From Endothia cerciana (Eukaryota; Ascomycota; Sordariomycetes; Diaporthales; Cryphonectriaceae), in contig JALRMH010000076.1 of assembly GCA_026119935.1 (NCBI GenBank), forward strand, positions 39,888 through 103,887: a DNA stretch of 64,000 bases. The letters run 5' to 3'. Each line of letters begins with the position of its first letter. The stretch's first letter is position 1. Below the pieces are notes generated by a model. That model saw nothing but the letters and a program-made list of their open reading frames with translations. It was not told the DNA's origin and ran no database searches. This document shows, piece by piece, positions 33,604 to 42,685 of this stretch. Both the position numbers and the translations under genes were made by a program.

Positions 33604-34428
33604 CTTTTTTTCCCACTGTGGTATCTGAGCCTGTTCTCTTATCCGGGTATGGGAATGGGGGTGTGGCGGCCTGGCTCAGAGCTCCCCAAGGTGAGGTTTG
33701 GCCAGGTTTGGGTATGAGGGTAGAAGCGATGAGTAAGGAGATGTCGGACTCAACTTCGCGCGGCAGTCGTCGGCATATAATTACATACTCTTCACCATCT
33801 TTTATCACCGCATGGGGAACACTGGGCTGTGACGGCTACGGTTCCTCCCCCTCAGCGGGCCCCAGTGGGGACCTCCAGCGGGCCGGGGACCTGGGAGCCT
33901 GCTGAGGGTTGGAGCTTACAGCGGTGAACCCCCCGGGCGCTGAGCCACTGTACTGTTTGTTTTGTGGTGGTTGGGTACAGTACCTGATACGAGGTGCATC
34001 TTCCGCCAGGCCTTGGCTCTCCAACAAAAGACTGGACCCAAACCATCCGCCGCCCTTGCATCCGAAGGTACGGAAGCGGAAGACATAGAGCGGCCTACCG
34101 CGTGCTCACGAAGGAGGCCCGCGAAGGGAAAAGATGGACGGTTATCAGAGAAGACAGGTAAAGTTTGGAGAGCAAACCTTTCTCAAACTTAAGCTCCCTC
34201 ACCGCCTCCTATATCTCTCCTCTTCTTCTTCCTCCTTCTTTGTCCTGGAAGATTACCAGTCGTGCAGTTGTCGTTGTAACTCCTCCTATCCATATATCGA
34301 ACTCCTTTCCTTATGAAAGACGGGCTACGGAATTTGAATAACAAAATTAACTGCGTTGGAAACACTCGTGTCTGTACCGGTTATCCTCCGCTCCTGGTTA
34401 CATACCTAGAATAGCCCTGAACGGCAGC
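33604..34428. promoter_or_regulatory. Divergent promoter region, 3-hydroxyanthranilate dioxygenase / ACMS decarboxylase
   Basis: 825 bp between divergent start codons of two consecutive pathway enzymes, nearly the same length as the 813-bp partner promoter. It contains several CGG/CCG words (for example near 33765-33775 and 33855-33885) and GTGAGGT at 33691-33697. I found no copy of the ACCGGC-N15-GCCGGT palindrome here. Confidence 0.5.
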
Positions 34429-35812
34429 ATGGCGCCAAGTATGGTCACAGAAACCGCCAGCTGTGAATGCTGCTTAGGATCCTCCTCCTCCTCCTCCTCC
34501 GGATCTGGTGCCTCGACACCCCTGACCAGCACCAGCGGCTCACCACCAGCACAGTCACACGCGCGCCATGAACATCGCCATGTCACGGGCGAGTCACTCT
34601 ACAGGATCGACCTGCACACCCACATCATGCCCCCATCCCTGCCGGACCTCGCGTCCATCCCGGCAGGGGAGGACTACCCCTGGCCCGACTTCCGCCCCTG
34701 CACCGATGGCAGCGGTGATATCGACATGTTCGTCGGCCCCTCGCACTTCCGCCGCGTCAGGCCCAACTGCTACGACGCGGGGGCGAGGGCAGCGGAGATG
34801 GACGCCGCCGGCGTGGACGTCCAGGTGCTGTCGACCGTGCCGCTGCTGTTCTGCTACGACGCGCCCGCCGGGCCCGCCGCGGCGCTGGCGAAGTCGCTGA
34901 ACGACCACATCGCCGGGGTCGTGAGGTCGTCCCCGGACAGGTTCGTCGGGCTGGCGACGGTGCCGCTGCAGGACGTCGGCGAGGCCGTCAGGGAGCTGAG
35001 GAGGTCCAGGGCGTCCGGGTTCGCGGGTGTGCAGATCGGGACGTCGGTGCCGCTGGCGGGCGGGGAGATGGACCTGGACGACGGGAGGCTGGGACCCTTC
35101 TGGAGCGCGTGTGAGGAGCTGGACATGGCCGTCTTCGTCCACCCGCTGGGATACTCGTGGAAGAAGGAGAACGATGCGAGGTGGGGCAAGTACTGGGGGA
35201 GTTGGCTCGTCGGCATGTGAGTCTTGAGCCCCCGGGAGGCCTGATGATCGCTCCGGGTCTATGATGGAACGACAGCTAACAAAAGAAACCCACAGGCCCT
35301 GCGAGACGGCCCTGGCCATGCACAACCTCGCGTCGTCCGGCGTCTTCCTCCGGCACCCCGACCTGCGCCTCTGCTTCGCCCACGCCGGCGGCGCGTTCCC
35401 GGCCCTGCTAGGCCGCATACAGCACGGCTTCGACTGCCGGCCCGACCTGGTCGCGCACTCCGCAGGGGGCGTGACGCCCACGCAGCACCTCGCGGGCGGG
35501 AGGAACATCTGGATCGACAGCCTCGTCCACGACCCGGACCTGCTCGACTACGTCCTGCGGAAGATCCCGCCGGAGAACGTGGTCCTGGGGAGCGACTACC
35601 CTTTCCCGCTGGGAGAGGTGCCGACGGCGGGGGATATGCTGGTCGGCAAGGCGAGGGGGGCGCGCGCCCTGGACGGGTTCATGACCTGGGAGCAGAGGGC
35701 CGGGATCCTCGCGGGGAATGCTATCCGGCTGCTGGGACTGGGTGGTGCTTTTCGAGAGCGGTACCAGCAGCGGTTGGCAGAGTTTCAGAAGAGGGCGCAG
35801 GTTGCCGTGTAA
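34429..35812 (+). CDS. 2-amino-3-carboxymuconate-6-semialdehyde decarboxylase (ACMSD), 434 aa
   Basis: This amidohydrolase-fold, zinc-dependent decarboxylase turns the ring-cleavage product into 2-aminomuconate semialdehyde, diverting it from spontaneous closure to quinolinate. Exons 34429..35216 and 35296..35812 join in frame (1305 nt). Metal ligands are H63 and H65 (IDLHTH), H238 (FVHP) and D363 (LGSDYPFPLGE); the catalytic His is H292 (FAHAGGAFP). RVRPNCYD, KYWGSWLVGMP and the PFPLGE end match ACMSD closely. Two oddities stand out. There is an N-terminal extension of about 57 residues rich in Ser (from a TCC run at 34480-34500) and His, and the usual HPWDM loop reads HPLGY. The second could shift substrate preference. 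No in-frame internal ATG fits the normal start. Confidence 0.92.
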
Positions 35813-36639
35813 GGGATGTACAAGGAACCAATACGTAAAGCTTATGACTTTCACAAAGGTAAAGGATCCTTGTGCAATAAGCAATTTCCAGCATCGTATC
35901 ACCTTTGTGCCTGGGACGAACGTTATGTCCTTTGTGATCCCTATCTTGTGACTTGGTGTCATTACCTGGCCCAATCCTTATTCTTTGCGCAAGCTAACAC
36001 ATGTACTACAACAACTGATCTCTTGGCATTACAAGTAAACATTGTCATCTAGCAGGAGCAAACAAACTCGAGTTTCTGACTAGCTGAGCGGTGCACAGTC
36101 CGTCCCAGTCATCACTGCTGAGTGACCTAATGTCTGAACCGTCCTACTGCGGGTTGGATGGCAACCACATACCAGGAATTTGATCTCAAATGTATAAACA
36201 CCGACCGTTATCTGTCCTGGGAGAGAGAGAGACCGTTGGATCATCCTCGCCCACACACTTGACATCCACGAGACTCCTAGCAACAATCACTTCTTATCCT
36301 CGCAGTCGACATCGACCGATAGGGTCCCATAACAAATGTGCTACGATTATCAACTAGTTTTCAATGACGGCTGCAGCGGCAGGAAGCGCATCAACTGTGG
36401 GTTTGGGTACGAATGCCCCGGCCTCCTCCTCTTCTCTCCGCGTATTGCGGGAGCCTGTCCTACGCACGGAGAGCCCGAGAGCGAGTGAACCAAGCTATGG
36501 GCTGGATGGATGACACTTCGGCAAACGTGGTGGGAATGAGTAAGGCTAGGGTCCAGTAGGAATCTACGTTCCCTGATCGTTCTCACACCTTCTGAAATAT
36601 CGCACGCAATCCGCATGACCGCGCGCCTGCGCAGGTGTA
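35813..36639. other. Convergent intergenic region between the two catabolic gene sets
   Basis: 827 bp, AT-richer than its neighbours, with both flanking genes converging into it. Inverted words CACAAAGGT (35852-35860) and ACCTTTGTG (35901-35909), plus TCCTTTGTGA at 35928-35937, lie just after the ACMSD stop. They could form a hairpin in the 3' UTR or be chance. No gene seen. Confidence 0.5.
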
Positions 36640-37895
36640 TCACCACTCCCGAATCTCACCGCCCGGCCCAATGAAACCCGGGCTAACCCATGCGTTTGCC
36701 CCTCTGGACAGGGCCCTCACTTGATCCTCGTCCACCTCGATGCCGAGACCGGGACCTGTCAACATGTCGATGTAGCCCTCCCTCACGTTCCACACCTCCG
36801 GGTTCTTGGTGTAGCTTGTCAAGTCCTGCGAACCGGCATTATAATGTATGCCCAAGCTCATCTCCTGAATCACAAAGTTGGGGCACGTCAGATCCACCTG
36901 GCAGTTCGCGGCCAGGGCGATGGGGCCTAAAGGGCAGTGCGGCGCCAGTGCCACGTCGTAGGCCTCAGCCATGGCGGCGATGCGTTTCATCTCCGAGATG
37001 CCGCCGACGTGCGAGATGTCTGGCTGCAGTATGTCGACGCAGCCGGCCTCGAGGAACGGCTTGATGTCCCACCTGCTGTGGAGGCGCTCGCCGAGGGCTA
37101 TGGGCACGCTGGTCTGGCCGGCCAGGGTCTTGATGCTCTCAATGTGCTCGGACAGCAGCGGTTCCTCCACGAAGAGGGGACGGTGCGGCTCGAGCAACTT
37201 GACGAGCTGCTTGGCCATGGGCTTATGCACTCGCCCGTGGAAGTCGACGCCGGCGTCCATTCCCAGGTCCCTGACCGCCTTCACCCTCTCAACACAGGAG
37301 TCCAAGGCCGACGGCGAGTCCAGCCATCCCAGGTCTTCCGTCCCGTTCATCTTGATGCAGTTGAAGCCCTGGCTCCTTCTTACCTTTCTAGAAGCAGGTC
37401 AGTGTCAGGTTCGGCATAATCAATGCCGTTACGAAGACCTACGCCTCTTCCGCCACATTACCCGGTCGGTTGCCTCCGATCCAAGCATATACCCTGAGCT
37501 TGTCACGGACCTTGCCTCCGAGAAGCTGATAGATCGGTACACCAAGTTTGCGGGCTGCAACTATATCAGCGCAGTGCTTGTTTTGCCGGACGTGTGAGAG
37601 GAGACGAACCCTTTAGATCCCAGAGCGCGATATCAATGCCAGCCAAGGCGCTCATGAACACGGGACCGCCCCTGTAGAAGGACGTCCTCCAGCACATCTG
37701 CCAGATATGCTCGATATCGTCTGCCTCGAAGCCCTTGTACCGGTCGAACCATGCATCCAGACATCCCTCGACGGCCTGCGTATGGCCCTCCAACGTGGCC
37801 TCGCCCCAGCCCACATTGCCAGCCTCGTCGGTGATCTTGACGAAGAGCCAGCGGGGGGGCACACGGAAGTACTCCATCGACTCGATCTTGCCCAT
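36640..37895 (-). CDS. Enolase-superfamily sugar-acid dehydratase, D-galactonate dehydratase (DgoD) type, 381 aa
   Basis: Predicted to dehydrate an aldonate (D-galactonate by analogy) to the 2-keto-3-deoxy acid, Mg2+-dependent, cytosolic. Exons complement of 37610..37895, 37443..37554 and 36640..37387 join to 1146 nt. It is almost the length of E. coli DgoD (382 aa). The active-site pattern is intact: D181 and H183 in VDFHGR, E207 in FVEEPLL, E233 in LGERLH and H283 in LAPHCPLGP, each two residues below the E. coli number. The N-terminal part (VPPRWLFVKITDEAGNVGWGE, RGGPVFMSALAGIDIALWD) also follows DgoD. It differs from the fungal L-galactonate dehydratase GaaB/LGD1. Gluconate- or arabinonate-type substrates cannot be excluded. 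Confidence 0.92.
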
Positions 37896-38543
37896 CTTGC
37901 AGGATTTCTGTACAGGAGGGGGCTGGTGGGGGGCTCAGGCGTAAAGATGCAGCACGAATATGTCGTTGTGTGAGCAGGGAGAGCGATCAGTCGTCGGAAT
38001 CCTGCATAAAGGCTTGGGGATCCGGCCTTCATCTGCCAGTCAAGCAGGATGGTCTGTCGTGTCTTCTTAGGGACTCATGCCTGCTACTGTTTTCAGGACT
38101 GCCGGAGTGATATGAAATGATCAGACCGGCGCCAAGGACCTGTCCCCTTAAGCAAGAGTGGAAGTGCACGCCGGATATTGCCCGACTCGGAGGCGCGCAG
38201 GCGGGGGTGGACGATCCATGTGCCAGTGACGTGGGATTTCAGGGGCAGGGGTAGGAGGCACGCATCCTCACGGGGACTCGGGATATTCAAGACATCTACT
38301 GGCCAAGTCTTTCTTTCTTTCGTTCCCATGATGCAACAGTCGGACATCGGAGGATTGAGAGTTGCTGTCTAGACTGCTCATCTCACTGCTTCAGGTCAAG
38401 AGGCATCTCGCAGGCCCTGCGAGTTGCTGCATCATCAGAATGCTCCCCCTCCACGCCGGATCAGGGGCCACGAGGAGGTTGCCCGAGCTCGCAACAGATG
38501 TACAGTTCGAGCCCGGTGCGATATCATGAGGGAACTCATCTAT
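37896..38543. other. Intergenic, promoter of dehydratase and 3' end of aldo-keto reductase
   Basis: 648 bp. It holds the upstream region of the dehydratase gene on the minus strand and the 3' flank of the aldo-keto reductase. No motif of note. Confidence 0.5.
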
Positions 38544-39900
38544 CTACACATCAAGCCCACGGGCCTTCTTGTTCTGCGCCTTGAAGTCCGCCACGGCCTT
38601 CTCCAGCACCCCGGGCTTTGCGTCCCCAAAGATGTCGATACCCAGCCTGGCAGGGAGGTTGTACCGGTGGTTGCGATCAAGGGCTTCAATTTTCTGGAAC
38701 ACATCCGCGGGGAGCTCGAAGACTGCTTCAAAGTCAGCTCGAATGACTCAGGCACCCGGAGGCATGGGAGTTAATCCCACCTACCCTCCAAGTTGGACTT
38801 GATGCGTGAAGGTGTAACCGATTTCGTGAGTACCACAATGCCACGCTGCACGACCCAGCTTAGAACCACCTGTGCCGGCGTCTTAGCAAGCTTCTCAGCA
38901 GCCTCTATCACGACTGGATCCTCGATCGCCCTGGATTTCGGTCAGTTCACGCCCGCGAAGAGACTCACGAGGGCGGAAGTAGTATGTACTCACATCGGCA
39001 GATTATAGATGTTATTGCCCAGGGGACTATACGCTTGCATGACGATTCCCTGATGGATGTTCCAGCAATCTTTCCAACCATTCACGATGAAAGCCTCGGA
39101 TGTCTGGACTAACCTTATTCTGGCAGTACTTGACAAGCTCCGGCTGCGCGAAGTAGGGGTGCAGTTCAACCTGGTTCGCAGCTGGCTTGATCTCCGCGCC
39201 GTCCCATATCTCCTCGATCTTCGCGGCTGTGAAGTTGGAGACACCAATGCTCTTGAGCTTGCCCTTCTTGACGAGGGCCTCCATAGCCTTCCAGGTCTCG
39301 ATCAGGGGCACGTCGATGATGTCCATGCCGAAGGTCTCCTCGTTGATAGGGAAGCGTTCGGTCTCACCGATCCTCCGGAACGCGACCGGCCAATGGAGCT
39401 ATCACGCGTGAGTGGTGGCAATGACTGATTAATGTATTCCACAACATACCAGGTAGAGGTCGAGGTAGTCAGTCTGGAGGTCCGCAAGGCTCGCATCGGC
39501 TGCCTTCTCGACATCCTCGGCCTTGTGGTGCGTATTCCAGAGCTTGCCGGTCAGCTATCCCGTCGGCTCCCGTCAGCAGCCATTCCTGAGATGTCCAGAG
39601 AGCTCTCAGATAATTAGTACTGACGAAGATCTTCTTGCGATCGACCCCGGATGCCTTGATGCCGTCGCCAACCTCCTTTTCATTGTTGTACACCGCGGCA
39701 GCGTCGATGTGAGTATAGCCAGACCTGAGCGCTATCTCGACGGCATCCTTTACCTCGTTCGGCTTGGATTGCTAGCACGCTGTCAGCGCTATTGGCCCGG
39801 GCCCTCACAATGCCACTGGATAAGGTCTTACCCAGGTCCCTAGTCCCACAGCCGGGATCTGCAGCCCGTTGTTGAACTGGAACGACCGTGCGAGCGGCAT
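38544..39900 (-). CDS. Aldo-keto reductase, 328 aa, 7 exons, in the sugar-acid cluster
   Basis: Predicted NADPH-dependent aldehyde reductase; by position it would reduce the glyceraldehyde released by the neighbouring aldolase to glycerol, the role LarA/GaaD has in the galacturonate pathway. Seven exons join to 987 nt: complement of 39832..39900, 39625..39771, 39450..39554, 39114..39398, 38994..39049, 38785..38930 and 38544..38722. The catalytic tetrad is D46 (HIDAAAVY), Y51, K76 (TGKLWN) and H109 (LHWPVAF). IGVSNFTAAKIEE, QVELHPYF and LTKSVTPSRIKSN are typical. The second donor is GTCAGT, weaker than the rest. The gene is head-to-head with the aldolase across 453 bp. Xylose reductase-like or glycerol-dehydrogenase activity is an alternative. 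Confidence 0.92.
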
Positions 39901-40353
39901 CTCGAAATGTGGTCTGATCTCGGCAGGTTGAGGGCCAATACGTCAAGGCGTGTTGTCCCGATGATTTGACGACGTGTCTCGTTCCTTCAAGACATGTGAG
40001 CAGTGAGGAGTATCACATCATCGCGACTGGATGCAATGCAAAGAGTGGGTCGGTCCAGCACGGCAGGTGTTACGCGCGTCGAACCGCACCCACCTGTCCG
40101 GAAATGCCCTCTTTACAGAGTTTACAACCCGGGGACCTCTACTGGGTAGGAGGACATGTGCCGCGACCGAAGTCGGGACCCGCCGCTGCGCTGGGCAGAT
40201 GCTCGATCTGCGGGGGTCATTTCTGGCCACCCTCGGCGTAGCATGGCCCGAACCAGGCCCACGGCGGTTCATTGGAAACAACTACGTTGTTCGCCGCCGG
40301 CGAGACCTGTTTTGGAACTGGTTGTTCTTCATTCTCATCGTTTCGTATTAAAA
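39901..40353. promoter_or_regulatory. Divergent promoter region, aldo-keto reductase / aldolase
   Basis: 453 bp between the two start codons. The aldolase ATG follows an A-rich context (ttaaaaATG). No clear palindrome is seen. Co-regulation is inferred from orientation and from the biochemical link. Confidence 0.5.
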
Positions 40354-41467
40354 ATGTCTGGATCAGTACGCAGCCCCCCTACGGGCGTTTATGTCCCCGT
40401 GCCGACATTCTTGCACCCGGCCACGGCGTCTTCGGGACTGCAGCCAAAGGTCGATGTCGAGACGCAGGCCAGACACTCCGTCTTTCTGGCAAAGAATGGC
40501 ATCCGCGGTCTCGTCCTGCTCGGGTCCACAGGGGAGGCCATACACCTGAACAAACAGGAGCGCTTTGACCTTGTCGCCGGGTGCAGAAAGGGGCTCGACG
40601 ATACTGGGTACCCAGACTATCCCATCATGGCCGGTGTGCTCACGAACGGCATCGACGAGACTCTGGAGTGGCTGAATGACTATGCCAAAGCCGGCGCGCA
40701 GTGGGGTCTCGTGCTTGTTCCGGGCTACTTTGGGACGGCCGGTACACAGGCCAACATCAAGGAGTGGTACACGATAGTCGCTGATAACAGCCCCATTCCC
40801 ATTCTCATGTGAGCCGAGCACTCCGTGCCTTTATTTCTCTATAAAACCCTAGACAAGGCAGGGCTAATAAGTGGACCTAGCTATAACTACCCCGGTGTCA
40901 CTAACAATGTCCTGGTTGCGCCTGAGACGTACACGGCCCTGGCCCAGCACCCAAACATCGTTGGATGCAAGATGTAGGAGCTGAATCTACCAGGCGTTGG
41001 TCATTCAAGCAGTGTGCTGACCCATGAGCAGGTCGCATGGCAACGTGTCTCACCACGTCCAGGTCTCTCTAGATCCGGCGATCGATCACAACAAGTTTAG
41101 GGTCTACAGCGGGTTCGGTCAGCAGCTCGGGCCCATCGTCCTTTTCGGGGCGGCGGGGGTCATCGATGGCCTATCCGCCATATACCCAAAGACCGTCGTC
41201 AAGCTCATGGAGCTCGCCGAAAAGAGGCCGGTCGAGCCCGACGCGCTGGCAGAAATCCAAAGGTTGCAGTACGTCGTTAGCAAGGCGGAGGAGTATATCG
41301 GCAAGACGGGCATCGTTGGCATCAAGGAGGCCGTATACCGCGTGACGGGCATGGGTACCCTGGAGGGTGGCAGGTTACCGCTGAAGGGCAGGTTGGCTGA
41401 TGGGGAGTGGGAAAGGCTGAGAGAGCAGTACCTCGCCGATGTTGAGGCCTCAGAGAAGAGCTTGTAG
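40354..41467 (+). CDS. DHDPS-family aldolase, 2-keto-3-deoxy-sugar-acid aldolase type, 327 aa
   Basis: This class I aldolase of the dihydrodipicolinate synthase/N-acetylneuraminate lyase family is predicted to split a 2-keto-3-deoxy-hexonate into pyruvate and glyceraldehyde, as fungal GaaC/LGA1 does. Exons 40354..40808, 40881..40973 and 41032..41467 join to 984 nt. LLGSTGEAIHL is the substrate-carboxylate GxTGE-type loop. Y155 in YNYPGV and K182 in VGCKM are the catalytic Tyr and Schiff-base Lys. SGFGQQLGP and GAAGVIDGLS follow as in fungal members. No signal peptide. With the dehydratase and reductase on its left it completes a short non-phosphorylative pathway. A true lysine-biosynthetic DHDPS is unlikely in a fungus. 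Confidence 0.92.
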
Positions 41468-42685
41468 ACCTGATAGAATTAGATTCGATAGATCGTTATA
41501 GGAGCGAGTCAACCCCATATCGTAGGCCTGCGTTTGCTCGGCCTCTCCGCCATACCCTTTCTTAGCTACCTAATTACGGACCAAATTAAGACCTCATACC
41601 GAATGACTATCGTACATGTGCAGATCCTTATTCTATCAACGGGATCAGATATCCTTGCTATATGTCTGTCCAGCCGGGTGAACTCCAGTAGGATAACCTC
41701 CAATAGCAAGATGTTGCAATATGGCAATGGCGCTTGAGATTTGCGACGCATCATTACTGTCTATCAGCCCAGTTCTAGACTTGCGAGATCTTTGACTTCC
41801 ACCACGGGGTCCGTGACATTACTAATGAGTCGTATACGGGCGAAGCGTTGTCATAAGCCTTCAGTGTCCTCGTTCGAGAAAGCCGGCAAACATGAACAGC
41901 CCTGTCTCCTAAGGAGTAATCACATAAGGGCTGGACCCCGTGAATCTGTCTCCCTATGCGAGCTGAGACTTTGAACTATATGGTTCCAGGAGCCTCTGGA
42001 GCATCTCAGGTCTACCAGTCGATACGAGTTTCGCTATAACATCTCTCTATCCCTCATTGGGCACGATAAGGCTCCGCGAAAGCAGCGCGGCTCTGTGGCT
42101 TCGTCTACATCACGTCATGCGATACTTTTGCAACTATCTCTTGTCTCACAAATCTCAATTACCAGCCCGAAAAAAGCAGGGAGGCATCTTCACCTTTCCA
42201 GATCGCACCACTGCGACAGGCTCGCCAAGGGGCCCCCGGCCGTGACAGCGGCCTACCTACTGGACTGTGACCCGGAGTAGTGAATATCTGCAGGCGGGCT
42301 TGGCCTCCCCGCGTTGCACATTGTGCGGCTACTGCACCCCCGGAAGCTTCATGATCCTCTAGTTCGCCAACGATTAACAAACATCGTACCACAACGCCGT
42401 CCCGTACTTTCGGTCCTTGCATATTCTAATGCAAGGACGAGAACGCCACATAACAACACCGTCCCGCAGTTATGGTCCTTGCATATCCGACAGCGAGGCC
42501 GTGGACGCCATGTTCCCCTGTTCTTTATATAGGAGTCACAAATATAAGTTGATGTGTTTTCGACCAGAGCCTGTTTGTCGTCGTCCAGATTATGGCATCT
42601 CGTGCCCTTCTTCTCGTTCCTGGGCTGCACTCTTCCTCACTCTTCAACTGGGCCCTACTGCGCACGCCTTACCTTGATCGCGAAA
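41468..42685. other. Intergenic with 62-bp spaced direct repeat
   Basis: 1.2 kb of lower GC with no supportable gene. The 3' part, upstream of the ubiquitin-like-domain gene, carries the imperfect direct repeat listed separately. Confidence 0.5.
42391..42489. repeat. Imperfect direct repeat (about 36 bp, spaced 62 bp)
   Basis: Copies at 42391-42426 and 42453-42489 share acaac-ccgtcccg and ggtccttgcatat words with a few mismatches between. The spacer also contains gcaagga, an inverse of tccttgc. It lies about 200-290 bp upstream of the next ATG, so it may be a promoter element or a duplicated remnant. Confidence 0.6.

Noticed and set aside
34594..35508. 304-codon antisense frame over the ACMSD gene
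   Set aside because: Shadow of the sense gene; also crosses its intron without change in character.
35852..35937. Hairpin after ACMSD as a bacterial-type terminator
   Set aside because: Fungal genes do not use such terminators; the arms are short and separated by about 40 bases. Kept only as a note in the intergenic entry.
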